From a virus: 54,888 nt of DNA. Below, in pieces: positions 33,699 to 47,200 of the stretch (positions within the stretch are counted from its first letter, which is position 1; each line of letters begins with the position of its first letter). The notes under the pieces are model-generated. The model worked only from the letters and a program-made list of their open reading frames with translations, was not told the DNA's origin and ran no database searches. The position numbers and the translations under genes are program-made. The DNA lies in the IMG/VR virus record IMGVR_UViG_3300008110_000120, positions 1 through 54,888 of that record. The stretch is one strand, 5' to 3'.

Positions 33699-35252
33699 TT
33701 AAAATTCCAAGATAATTTTAACGTCTTCTTTTTGTCTTAAATTTCGGGAAATTAATGCTCTATTATCCAAATAAATTATTTGTCCCGTCTTTTTATTTAT
33801 CTCCGGAGAAGCCAAACCGTTTGTAAAATTAACACCTAAATTTATTATTGAATTTCCAGTTGTATTTGTGCTAATACCACTAAATGATGTATCAATTGAT
33901 CCAGAAAATCCACCGGATGAACTTACACTATTGTTGGAAGATACAAAAGGTAAAACTTTGGATCTAGTTGAGATCCCAACATAATCAGTTTCGTCTAAAG
34001 TATTTGTATTAAAATACAATGAACGATCTTGATAATACTTTAATACTCCAGTTTCGCTGTCAAATGAACTAACATATCCATATGCAATTCCATCTGGTAC
34101 TTGCTGTTGAATAACAGACCCGACAGTTATTGATCCTGGACTTGGTGACAACTTTAGTTTTAGTGATGAAAGTGCTGAAAATTGATTTTCATTAAAAACA
34201 GTAGAAGAATTATAATATTGAGGATTTTTAATAACTCCAACTTGAGAAAATTTAGTGTCTGTTGGAAAATCTTTGGTCGAATCATCAAATCTGCCGTAGA
34301 GTAAAACTCTATCAGCCCCTAGTTCTGTATAGATATCATATCCATGCCCCTTTGAAGGTGGTATGATAGGAATTAATTTTGCATAAGTACTTGGATTTTG
34401 TGTGGTTGTTGATTTCAAATCTACAACACCATAAGTATATCCTGTTCCGCCAGTTGTTACAGTTGCATCAATAATAGTTCCATTAGAATCTAAACTAATT
34501 AATACCTTTCCTCCAGTACCATCTCCAATAATATCAACTTCTCCAAGATTACTATACCCAAACCCACCATTTTCAATATAAATCTTTTTAATTTGATTTT
34601 TATTAACTTCACTATTTCCATTACTTCTTATTGATTCAATTTGAGCATCTGTAGTTGTTTCCCAATCATTAGGAATAACAACATAATCGGTGGCATCGAA
34701 TTTAATAATATCGGATGGTGAGACTGTAAACAAATACTTCCAAAGATATCCATCTCCACTTTCTCCCGCTTTAGATGGATCTAAATCTGTAAAAGTAGGC
34801 TCATCTTGCGAGGCATTTCCTTTTATATTTGTCCCAGAAGATCCGTTGTCTATGCAGATATAAACTTTATAATCTGCATTTACAACATAGTAATTGCAGT
34901 CATAAAGTCTTGATGATGATGTAATTGGTGACAAATTGGTAAGGCTATAATCTTGGCGATACATCTCATATCTTGTGCCTTTAACCCAATCTATTTTTCT
35001 AACTAATCTGCGAACATTATTTGTTGTGATTTTTTTACCAAAAATCATCGTATCACTGGAATGGTTAAAATAACTAAAATTATCTGTTGGCGTTGGTGGA
35101 CTATCGTTCCAATTAGAAGTTCTTCCGTAACCAACTTGTGTTGGGTTAGACAATCCCAAAAATATATAATACGAATTATTAGTGTTTTGTATTGAATCTA
35201 CAAAATTACTCGCATTTAATATCCTAAAATTATCTGATACAATTGCAGACAT
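33699..35252 (-). CDS. gp8: baseplate wedge protein gp8 (enlarged)
   Basis: A 517-residue protein (T4 334). The gp8-type N terminus MSAIVSDNFRILNASNFVDS leads to YYIFLGLSNPTQVGYGRTSN and YMYRQDY-like and GYLWKYLFTVSPSDIIKFDA segments. The extra length contains two GxGY beta repeats (GGFGYSNLGEVDII, GGTGYTYGVVDL) shared with gp14 and the giants. gp8 dimers join baseplate wedges around gp7 and gp10 in T4. It ends 3 bases before the giant DUF4815 gene and has a TATAAATA box 20 bases upstream. Confidence 0.92.
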   Translation of the reverse strand: MSAIVSDNFRILNASNFVDSIQNTNNSYYIFLGLSNPTQVGYGRTSNWNDSPPTPTDNFSYFNHSSDTMIFGKKITTNNVRRLVRKIDWVKGTRYEMYRQDYSLTNLSPITSSSRLYDCNYYVVNADYKVYICIDNGSSGTNIKGNASQDEPTFTDLDPSKAGESGDGYLWKYLFTVSPSDIIKFDATDYVVIPNDWETTTDAQIESIRSNGNSEVNKNQIKKIYIENGGFGYSNLGEVDIIGDGTGGKVLISLDSNGTIIDATVTTGGTGYTYGVVDLKSTTTQNPSTYAKLIPIIPPSKGHGYDIYTELGADRVLLYGRFDDSTKDFPTDTKFSQVGVIKNPQYYNSSTVFNENQFSALSSLKLKLSPSPGSITVGSVIQQQVPDGIAYGYVSSFDSETGVLKYYQDRSLYFNTNTLDETDYVGISTRSKVLPFVSSNNSVSSSGGFSGSIDTSFSGISTNTTGNSIINLGVNFTNGLASPEINKKTGQIIYLDNRALISRNLRQKEDVKIILEF

Positions 35253-35271
35253 ATACTAATATGTTTTTTTA

Positions 35272-35279
35272 TATTTATA
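35272..35279 (-). promoter_or_regulatory. T4-type late promoter TATAAATA (gene 8)
   Basis: Exact box in the 32-base gap between the 3992-residue gene and gene 8, 20 bases before the ATG. Confidence 0.75.
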
Positions 35280-35284
35280 TTAAA

Positions 35285-38200
35285 TCATCCAGTAAGATTA
35301 TCATCTACAGATCCACTGTTATTAAATCCATACCCTCTTCTCTGAATTGTTGGGAAGGTAGATAATCCAACATCAACAGTATACCCACTTATTCCAATAG
35401 ATATAGGATTTTTTCTGACCATAGATGATAGTCTACCCCAAGAAAATTTTCCTAAATTAGATCCAATACTATTAATACCGGCAAGATTTGAAGTTGACTT
35501 AACATTTACTACTATTTCCGCATTAATTCCACTTGCAGAAATTGATGCAACCGTATAAATGTTATTTAAAAATGACGTTCCAATTCCAACAACATCAGAA
35601 TCATTTACATATATTGAAGTTAATCCTGCACCTACTGCTGTATCAAAAATAAGCACAGGATATCCAACATTTAATGTAGCAAAATTAGATACATTTATTA
35701 ACGAATATCCAGATATTTTTAAATTAAATTTAATCCCTAATGGATTTGATCCAGTTCCAGTTGTTGCCGCTATTCCGGTGATTATTCCAGAAAATCCTTG
35801 AACTGAAGCGATGTCAAAAACATTTTCAAAAGAAAATTCTGGGAATGGTGCTATTATTTTTGGTCTATTTGATATGCTATATCCTAATCCAGGATTGGAT
35901 ATAACAATAGGTGTTGAAAGTGATCCATTAACAACCGTTGCAAACGCTTGTGCAGTAGATCCAATACCAGTGTATGTATTTTGTGGAGAAGCTATCTTTA
36001 ACTCCGCCGTCAATCCAGTGTACCCACTTCCACCATTCAAAATCGCAATAGATTGAATTGTTCCGGCAGACGAAACAACGCAAGTTGCGGAAGCTGCAAC
36101 TAAAGACACCTGAGGTATGATCATTGCATTGAAGTCAATTATTTGCACACTAGATCCTGGATCATCTTCTTCATAATTAAAGAATCTGGCATCATCAACA
36201 AAAATTTGATTATCTGCCGCAGATACACTCTTGATTATTTTTGCAGTTGGGTATATTAAAGACTCTAAAGAATTTCTAGATTTATAGAAATATTCTCCAT
36301 TAAAAATTTTATCAGACTTTTGTTTTGTCCAACTTAATGGTTTGTACTTATTAACATCGGTTTCTATTCCCTTCCCAAAATATAAATTTGTTTCAATTTC
36401 GTCAGAAGTTTGAATGCCAACAACAGTTCTTGAATCTTGAGTTAATGATCCCAGTACATAGTTATTTTTAAACATTCGTACAGTGTCACCAGGTTTTATT
36501 GTTTCGACAACGTCCACAATAACTGTATCAATATCTCTAGTTCCTCTGTAAAAGAAGATAGAAATATTATTTTCTGCCTTTGGAGCTTCTGTAAATGCAA
36601 AAGATGATCCACCAGTAAATTGATAAGAGGTTCCTGGATCTTGAATAACGCCGTCTATAAAGATAATTAAAACTGAATTTAAATTAAGAATGGGATCATC
36701 GGTTTCAAAAGTAAGTAGTTCACCTTTATACTTTAAAGGAAATCTTTTTCTAGATCCATTTTGCAATGATTTAATTGAATCCATATAATCTAACTCACCA
36801 AACTGCCAGGAAGAAAATGAATCAGTAAAGATATCAGTTGCAGTTAAAGTAAAATCAAATACTGGAGAAGCAAGTCCTTTTGCAGTAACTAGACCCACAG
36901 GTTTAAATACATCTCCCAGTTTAAATCCATAACCAGGTCTAGTAATTTTAAATGAAGATACTTGGAAAAGTGTTGATCCTATCCCAACATTTTCTGAAGG
37001 GGATACCTCAAGATTCATTAATAAACCAACTCCAGTTTCTGTTGTAAGACCAACTCCTATTCTAGAAACTCCAACCACAGAAAGATTCTCATATGTTGGT
37101 TCGGGAATGATTATAGATGGATTTGCAGAATATCCAGTTCCTCCAGATACAACAGTAAATCCTGTAATTGTTCCACCCGATCCAATATTAGCCCGTATAA
37201 CTGCAATATTTCCAGTATGACCAGATTGAGTTACTCCTATCGAAACCTGACCATAATAACCCGAACCGAGATAATCAGAACTGCCTATGGATACTCCAGT
37301 AATTGATCCACTACTAATTGAAACTCTATTAGACCACGAGGTTAGGGAGGCACCGACAAGAGGTGCAAATCCCAACCCTGGAGTTGATCCCAATGAAACA
37401 ATAAGACCATTACGAGGAAGTTGATTTTGATTAACATCATAGTCTGAAATTATGATCTCACTATTTGTTGAGGTTATTCCAGTAAAAACAACTTTAGTTT
37501 CTGATCCAACTTCGGTAAAGAAATAATTATTTCCTGCATTATTTTCAGTTGTTGGAGTTTGGAATATATCATTGATGAATAATAAACTATTTCCAGTTTC
37601 AATGCCGGTTGTATTAATCCCCTGGACAGTCAATGTCATTGTTTGACCAATTCCAGTAAACTGGGATGAAATATCATCATATAGTGTGTTTGTTACATAA
37701 TCCTGTCTCAAAAAGACCCGACCATTAAATTTTGATTTAATTATTGGTAAATTTGATGGAGTTTCATCTAAACTATTTTGACCCTTAGGTGGAGATATGA
37801 AATGTAGTCTACTTTTAACAATATCATATGCTCCAGTATAGACTCTAACCTCTGAAGAATCATTATGAACTGTTGCTGCACTACCCAAAACTGCTCTAGA
37901 AACATAAACAAGATTATATGTTCCAATTCCAGTTATTTCTGAGGATGTGGATGTTCCAATACCAACTCCAATAACTTCAACATATTCATCATCTATTTTT
38001 AAAATAGATTTTGGAAATATCGTGCTAATACCAGTTAAAGAGAAAGTTGTTGCAGATCCAGTTATTTGTCCACCATTGTAAATAAGATTATGTGAAACTG
38101 GAGACCATTTAATAGGACTCTGGACCACTCCATCTAAAGATATAACTGTTTTTGATAACTTTTTAGTCATATCTAATTGATGAGCATTTCCAGATGCAGT

Positions 38201-41200
38201 ATCTGTGAAAGTAACTCCTATACCAAGATCTGCAAAATCAGATCTAGTTGAAATTCTAAACTGATCATTGGTTATCTTTATAGCATATACATCTGATGGT
38301 AAAATGGTTGTAACAAGTCCAACCGAATTTAAAGTTGCACCTATGCCTAATGGTACAGGTAAAGAACTTGTGAAGGTAGATGCGGGTGTATAAACTAACT
38401 GTTCTCCGGTATTGAAAAAGTGATTTTTGATCGTAAATATTCCAGTAGAAGGATCCAAGACTGTGGGATTATTTGGATTAAATGTTTTTGTAAATATTGG
38501 AGTTCCATTAAATCTCACATCAAATGAACTTTTATCGTATCTATTTCCGTTAATAGAATCGAAGAATCTTAAATAGAAAGATTCTCTAACATTGCCATAT
38601 TCTAAAGATTCTGGATCACTTAATTCATCATAAAGATAATAGAACATTTGATTATAGCTTTGAATTTTCATTTCTCCGGTATGAGAAGGATCTGGATAGA
38701 AATACATATCCATTGTAGATCCTCCATCTACAGATCCAAATGTTCCTATTCCCAAAGTACTACCAATTGATAAAATTGGATATTGTTTAACAATAATATC
38801 CCCATTTCCAGATCTTATCATCATAACCTGATGCATTGCAATTGTATTTCCAATGGAAACTTTAACCAAAGATTTAATACTTGAAATTTCTTCTGTGTTT
38901 ACTGACAATACTGAAGTTGATCCAGAAGAATTGACATAATTTGATTGTAATCTGCAGGTTAATTCATCACCATCTGGTTGACCAGTTGATTTGAATCTAT
39001 AAGTAGAGATTCCCAAAGAAGTTGATCCAAATCCAACGAGCTTACCTCTAATTAATAAATTGTCTGAAGTAATATTGTCACATTTCAATGTTAAAACGCC
39101 AGAAGATATTGTTGAAGTAAATGTGCCAATAAAGTTGCTGGATAATTGTTCTTCTGTTGTGTCAAAATAGTATTCGGACATGTAACTATTTGTACCATCA
39201 TGTGTTACATATAAATCAACATAATTAGCCTCACTACTATCAATATTTAAAATTTGCAAACTTACATATAATGCACTGGTGTCTGCGGTGTTTACGGATA
39301 AAATAGATGCCGTTGACCCAACACCCACACTGCTAGTACTTCCATTTAAATTAATAAATCCTATACTTTGAGTTCCAATTCCAACATCAACGGATGAAAA
39401 ATTTGTTTTTAGAACTTTTATATCAAGATCAGTATTATAAGGGTCTGTAGGATCTAAAGATATGGATTGCTCCCCACTACTATCAACATATCCATAAAGA
39501 TTACCAAGAACATTGCCTCCAGAATAAATGGAAGATTTTTCTAAAGTAAATATATTTTTATCACCATCGGTTAAAGTAACCAATTCCGAAAACTGAATAT
39601 TTCCACTATTTGGGTCCTTAATTTCAATTATAAAATTAGCAAAATTTTCATTATAATCAACTAAATCTACTGTAGTTGAAGTATTTGATTGCCTATTATC
39701 TAAATTTGAAAATAACGGACTAATATCATCTATTTTTAACGCTAGATTGGAGATGCAATTAATATAATTAGTTAATCTCTTAGTTTTAAATCTAATAAAT
39801 CTAGATATATTTGTATTTTCAGCAACATTGGTATCTAAAGTTAAATCAAAATTATTAATAGTATCAACTCTATTTTCTTCAGAAATATCTAAAACAATCG
39901 TTGAAACTGTTTCCCCTGGTTCTTGATCAAAAGAAGTTGAAGAACCTGAAACTTGAACATCTGCAAAGTTCTTTAATCCAATTGGATGAAGAAGTTGATT
40001 TACTGGTCCGGATAATTCATCATATGTTTTAGAACTTCTAACGGAATAAGAAAGATTTTGGAAATAATCATTATTTGGTAAAACTTGATATTCTTCATTT
40101 AATTTACCAGTATCTTTTTCCCAATCTTTATTTTGCTTTAAAGAATAATTAATTTCTAAAAGACCTGCATTTGAATTAATATTACTAATGGTTGCCAGAA
40201 CTCCAGTTAATTTTCCTTTAATTACGTCACCAACTTTTAATTGATCATATGTTCCATCAACTTTAAGAACATCTGCATCAAGACTTATAACTCTTAAATC
40301 AATACCGACAAAAGAAGAACCTTTTTTTAATAGTAATTCTTCATTATTGACAAAGTTTGCAACTTCCTGATAAACTTTAAATTCTGGATAATTTTTTTTA
40401 TTGACGATATTAGCGTTTGGTGAAAAAGTTATTGCTATTCCGGGGTTTACAGTTAAATCTGCTAGATCAAATTCCAATAATGCTGGGCTAGATGGGATAT
40501 AATTAGTAACTGTAAAGAATTTGTAATTATAATCTTTTGAATTAAACCCTGTGCCGGTTGTACCATTTTTTAGAATCCCCTCCACAAAAATTTCATCACC
40601 TATTGAAAATGGTGCAATATTAAATCCTAATACTGGAGTAACCAATGTGCATGTAACCACTGTCGATGCATTACTAATTTCTGAAATGGATATACCGTTA
40701 GTATTATTTTCCGTGTAAAGTTTATGGTTGACAGAACTCAATCCATACGGAATTTCAATAATTTCTACAGAACTAATAGAAGATGAAGATAATTTTGGAA
40801 CCAAATTGCCAGAATTAACAACTATATTGTCATATGGATCAAATATAGTAATAGAAGGTGAAGAAAGATAATTTTTTCCTCCATCCAGCACTTCAATAGA
40901 AGTAACCCTATTTACATTTTTTAAATTTAAAATAGGTGGGATATATGCGTCAGGTCTAATAGATTTATCAACTGAATATTCATATCCTTGATCTATGACC
41001 GTTACTTTTTCTAATTTTCCTATCGAAGATGATTTTAATTCTATAGAAGCATCAAATCCATTTTCAGATTCAATCTTTTCAAAACTAGGAATTTTTTTGT
41101 ATCCATATCCACCATAAACGATTGATATATCAGAAATTCCACCAGTGCTATTTTTTGATAGAGTAGAATATCTTAAAGAATCGCAATCGCTTTGAACATA

Positions 41201-44200
41201 GGATAATTTTTCAGGAATACCGTTTAAAGTGATGTAAAATTGTGTGCTTGCAATACCAACAGAAGTAATTCCATAATTTCCATTATATAAACTATTTTCA
41301 AAACTTATTCTTGATGAGTATTTAATGTCCGGATCGGAACGTAAAGTGCGGTTGGTCTTTTCTAAAGAATAATATAAAAATTGTGGTAGATTGGCAGAAT
41401 AATTGATCGTTACTGAAGCGTCCGAAGAAATACCAACTGAACCAACCCCAACAACATTAAATTCATTTTCGGTTGGGGAAGATATGTATTCTTTACTGAA
41501 CTTCTCATCATAATAGATTTTAAATTGATATCCATTTAAAGATGAATCACTTAAGTCAAAGAATAAATTATTATTTTTATAACTCTTTAGTGGTGGGTGA
41601 ACTAAAGATAAACTATGGAGCGTCCCACCAGTTGATGAAAAATTAACAAAATTTGGCGGATTAGATGTAACATCGACAAGAGTTTCACTCAACTTCAATG
41701 TATCATCATCTACTCTATAGACAAAGTAATTTGTTGTTGTTAATCCAGAAATATTACTTCCAATATCCGAATTATAGTAAACTTTATCACCAGTTACAAA
41801 CCCATGATTTAATATTTGTATTTCATCACTTGATACATTTACATTAGAATTAGTAAAAAATTGAGGATTCGCAACAATCTGATCTAAATCATTTTTATAA
41901 AATATTTTAACAGATGAAGAAGATCCATAACCAACAGTTAGATTAGGATTAACTTCCAATCTAATTATATCATTTGATTCTAAATTATGTGATGTCGATA
42001 ACGAAACTAATGATTTTATCTTTGATACTGTACCTGTTACTTGATTAGAATTGGTTTCAAATGAATATTCGTAATCATACCCATTAGCATTTCCAGTATT
42101 TAAGAAATATATTCCTGCGGTACTATTAACTAATGATTTGGAAGTTACAATTCCTATAGTATCTTTAGTTTTATTGATAACATAAACATCCTCACTAAGA
42201 CCGGAACTCGGCAAATTGAACGGAGAATCTGCAGGATTTTTTGAAACTAGAAATCCAGATAAAGATCCTGCCGGTAAATTTAATGTTACTAAATCTCCAG
42301 TTTGGAATTTGTGATTTGGTAGATATATTGATTGTGTATAAACACTATTAGTTAATGTCTCTTCTCCAATTTGATCTGGTATTGAATTTGAAACCCCACT
42401 TGTGGTTCCTATACCAACACATTTTGAGGGATTGAAATATTCTTTATTGTCAACTTTAGAAGTAAAAAATTTAGTTTTTAATGGGAAAGTAAATCTATTT
42501 GGAACAATTTTAATCTCAGTTTTTGCTGGATGATATGCACTAGTATTTCCTCTTATAACTCGTAATACATTTTTATCTGCAAAAATGTTTAAAACTGTCA
42601 ATTCTTCGTTTTCTATTTTTAGGATAGTATCTGGTTTAATATAATCAATTGCTTTTGAAACGTATATGTCAGTCACTCTTGATGAAGGGTTAAGATCAGC
42701 AAATAAGTAAATTAAATTATTCTCAACACTAATTTTATGATTATTTTGCAATCCATTAATGTAAGTTGATATTCCAGAGATTGTTATAATATCATTATCT
42801 AATAAACTATGATAGGTGGATATAAATCCAGATACTTCTGAAGTACTATTCCAAACAAAAGTAAATGAATTATATTTTTCAACTGTTGTTTGAATTGAAT
42901 TTATATCTCTGCCAAAAACTTCCGAAACTACGGCATTAAATCCCACTCCATCATCATTTTCTTGATTTTTGACAATTATTTTATCTCCTACTTTATAATC
43001 AGATCCAGATTCGGTAATTACAAATGAATCTACTGATCCACTTGAAACTAAATCAACATTTAATCTTTGACTAGCAACTTCATTGGATTCAATTATAAAA
43101 TCATTATCTGCATATTTTTCATTAATTTTATATGGAAATGTATTTCTAATTAAACCTAAAGAATTAATATCAATAGTTTGATCTAATAGTAAATTATCCT
43201 CTACGAATAGAGATCTATAATTATTTCCAATAAAATATGGATATAGAGAAGTGTTTGTTAGTGGATTTCTTGTTGCAAAGTAAGCATACGTTCCATTTGG
43301 GAATTGTGGAGTTTTACACCATCTACCATTATAAACATCAAGATCTTCAGAATCAAAAAATACATAATCTTCGATAAAGAATCCAGTAGAAACCCCAACT
43401 GGTCTATCTGAAATAGCACCATTAGTAATTTTATATCCCGGAACTAATGCTTTTATATCTGATTGTGGATCTTCTGGATCAGAATATCCATACGATCCGT
43501 ATATTGGATTTCCATCATATGCCCATCCAATAATTGGTGAATGTTTAGATCCATCATCATTAAATTCTTCGTTAGCAATGACCGAATCATATCCCAAATA
43601 CCCATACTTGAGATTATTATTTGTATCTACTAAAATTTCATTTCCATATCTTCTAAAACTATCAATACGTAAATCTCTTATTTTTGGATCTAAAAATGCA
43701 CCACTTCCATCAGAGATGACTTGTATTTTGGTATTTGATTCAGTATACTCTCTACCAGAGTCTATAACTACAATTGAAGATATCTTGTTATTTGTAACAA
43801 TTGCCCTTAACTTTGCGCCAAAACCATCACCAACAACTTCTAATCTAGGAACACTATAATATTCCTTTCCGGAGGATTCTATTTCAACCCTCATAATTTT
43901 ACCATCAATTATTACAGGTCTAACCTCACCACCTTTTCCAGATTTAATTTTTATTAGAGGTTTCTTCTCCAAATTAATTATCGTAGATCCATATCCAGTT
44001 CCAGACTCATATACATAAGCATCGACAATTTTTCCGCGAACTATTGGAGTTGCAGTAACTATTCCAGTAAAAGTACCTGCATAAGATACAACGACATCTA
44101 TTTTAATATCTGGATATTTAAAAATGTGATATTCAGAACCAGTACTAGCAAAGGAAACATATTTTCTTCTATCAAAATTTGAAGTATCTTCGGATCCTAT

Positions 44201-47200
44201 CAAACCGGCATCAGATAATTTAAAAGAATCCTCATCTAATTTTGTGATAAAATATTCTCTGGTAGTTGATAGACCAGAAATTCCTACTCCGGTTGAATTA
44301 TATTGAATTAAATCTCCAGTGTTAAAATTATGATTCGTAAATGTAACTTCACTCCTTTGCGTCGATATGCCAGAGGATTTTACAATTAATTTTCTATTCT
44401 GGTAGTTTTCACCTTGATTTACAACTTTAATATATGATAATGTTTTTTTATCTACTGTTCTAAATCTATGATTTCCAAATAAGTTTGTTGTTGTAAATCC
44501 TACCGTATTGACACCGACATTGAAATTTTCTAAAGATTCGTAAAGTTGAATTGTTTTATTATTGATTAATTTGGCGTAGTATGACCCACCATCGACTAAA
44601 GTTCTATTTTGACTTAAATTAGATCCCCCAAAAATTCCAATACCAACATCATTTCCAACAGAACTATAAATTATTTCTTGACCATTTGAAAATTTGTGAT
44701 CTGATGTAAATGTAATAGTTTCGTTTATAATATCAATTCCGCCACCATTTTCAAGTAGTCTCCCATCAAATATTACTTCTCGATATCTAGAAGCCAAAAA
44801 TGGTTGCAAAACACAATTTTTTCCATTGCCACCTACAAGATTAACGGAAATAACTCTTTGGATGTCAAAGTCTTGAGGATCAACTAAAACTTCAGAAATG
44901 GAACCACTAATAACTGGTTGGACAAAACAAGTATTCCCAATAGAAGGTGAAACTTCAACATAGGGTGGATTAATGACATCATAATTACTTCCACCGTTTA
45001 AAACATCTAATGATTTTATTGGTCCATAATAAATTTTATCTCCAGACCTTGCATTGATAATTTCAACCCCATTACACATTAATCCAAGGGTCTTAAGATC
45101 TTTTGTAGAATATTTGTCTCCTAATTGAAAATTTCTAGTTAATGGAAATTTCCTAACAATACTCTGTTGACCAATTTGATTTGATTTTTGTAACGATAAT
45201 GTAAACGTATGAGATCCATCACTTTCAGATAAAGTTGATAATTTAACATAATTAGAAGATCCTATAAAAGATTTAGACTCATATAATTTAATATTATCTT
45301 TAGAAACAACTTCGGCATAATATTCTTTACCTGAAGTTAATTCTGGAATATCCGTTATTTCTGACTGGTATACAATTGCATCTCCAGTTCTAAATGGGTT
45401 GTCCTGATCATCAGTTTCTTTTATTTTTACTGTGGTATATTTTTTGGTTACAGGATCTTGATCATTTAAAAATGTTGATGTTGCATTTTCAATGGTTTTT
45501 TGAATTATATTTTTTTCTATGGTATATGAAGGTAGACCATTGGTGGCAACATAAAAATATTGATCATATTCATTATACACATTTAAAATATTTGAAATTA
45601 ATGCGTTATTTCCAAATTCAATGGGAACATTTGAACTATTTGCTTTTCTTAATTTTCTTCTTAAATCAAAATATCTTCCATAATATGGCTTTCCTGGATC
45701 TAATGAATCAAATGGATCTCCGTTCAAATCAGTTAAACCATTTAAGGAAATTTCCCTATCAACAAAAGTAATAGATGCAACAGTTGCAATATTACTTTCA
45801 GAAGTTACTAGATCTTGTGTCCCCCTAATTAAAATTTCAACTTCATCTCCTAATTTTAAACTAGATTTATCAATATCACTTTCCAATACTAATGTAGAAC
45901 CGGCAATTGATTTTATTTGATATCTTGAACTTGTATTATAAATCCAACTATTTGCAAATATCTGCTTATCATTTTCATCCCTGTTAGGTATAACTTCCCC
46001 AATACTCTTAACTCTTATGTATTCATTTTCATTCAATCCATAGATAGAATTATTTTCTTCAATACCATTAATTACACCAGTAATTCTTAATCTAACTTCT
46101 TTTAAAGTATCTCCATTTTCATATGAAATAACGTATTGATCAATACGAATATCATCACTTGGATTTATAACTTCAGTTATATTTTCACATCCATAAAATT
46201 GATTGAGACTTTTTCCGGAATATTGAATAGTGTTGTTTCCACATATTAATGATCCCGAAAGTGGAAATCCTACTGTACTGTCAACTGAAATTATTTCAGA
46301 TCCGGGTTGAGTTTTTTCAACTACTTTGGTTTTTGCATGAATATCAAATGATCCACTAATTGAAGTCTCCTGGGTATACCCAACAAATAATGAAAGTTTA
46401 TAAAAATATTTTTGCCCCCTCCTAATAATCTCTACATTTGAAACTGCAGCCCGAGATTGGGAATCTATTGAACTATAGATTTCTTGTCCAACTATTTTTG
46501 TTGGGTCTCCAGATAACCTTTCGGCAATTATTATCTCTTTTCTTAAAAATTCTGCGCTGGATGGTTTTAAAAGATATTTTTCCAGATCAATAACTTTAAC
46601 AGATTCGGCATATAAAACTTTAAATAATATTTTAAATGATTCTTCTGTACCTTTACTTTGATAGAAAGATCTTGCTTCCTTTATAAAGTTTGCAGCATTA
46701 ATTTCCCCAGAAAAATCAATATTCTCTAATCCGGGTGTTAATGAATATTTAATCTTATTAAAAAATTCTTTTAAAAATAAAGAACTAAGATTGGTTATTG
46801 TGGAATTGGATGAATGAGAAGAACTTTTTGATGTTGAGAATACTAAATTTTCTGGATCACTTGGATCATGATAATCTGTTACTCCACTAAAACCACGAAT
46901 ACATCCTGTAAATGTATTTGTAGTTATTCCCGTATATGTAATAATTTCATCATCAATCTTAAGCAAACCATATCTTTTTGGAAATCCTTTTGTACTATTG
47001 ACAACAATAGTATCATCGGATAAATCAATACTTTCTTCCAAAGAAGTATTATTAGAAATAACCTCCGGAATTAAGTAATCTAATTTTAAATAAGAACTTA
47101 AATTGTCAAGAATATCAACCGTACCACCGGCATATTCTTGAGAAATATAATATTGTTTTAAAAATTCTGCAGCATTGGGGTTTTCGCTTAAAATAAATTC

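Noticed and set aside
45394-45771. 125-residue plus-strand frame (Trp/Leu/Phe-rich)
   Set aside because: Antisense of the giant structural gene; no ribosome-binding site or promoter, and composition is that of reverse-read Asn/Lys/Asp codons.
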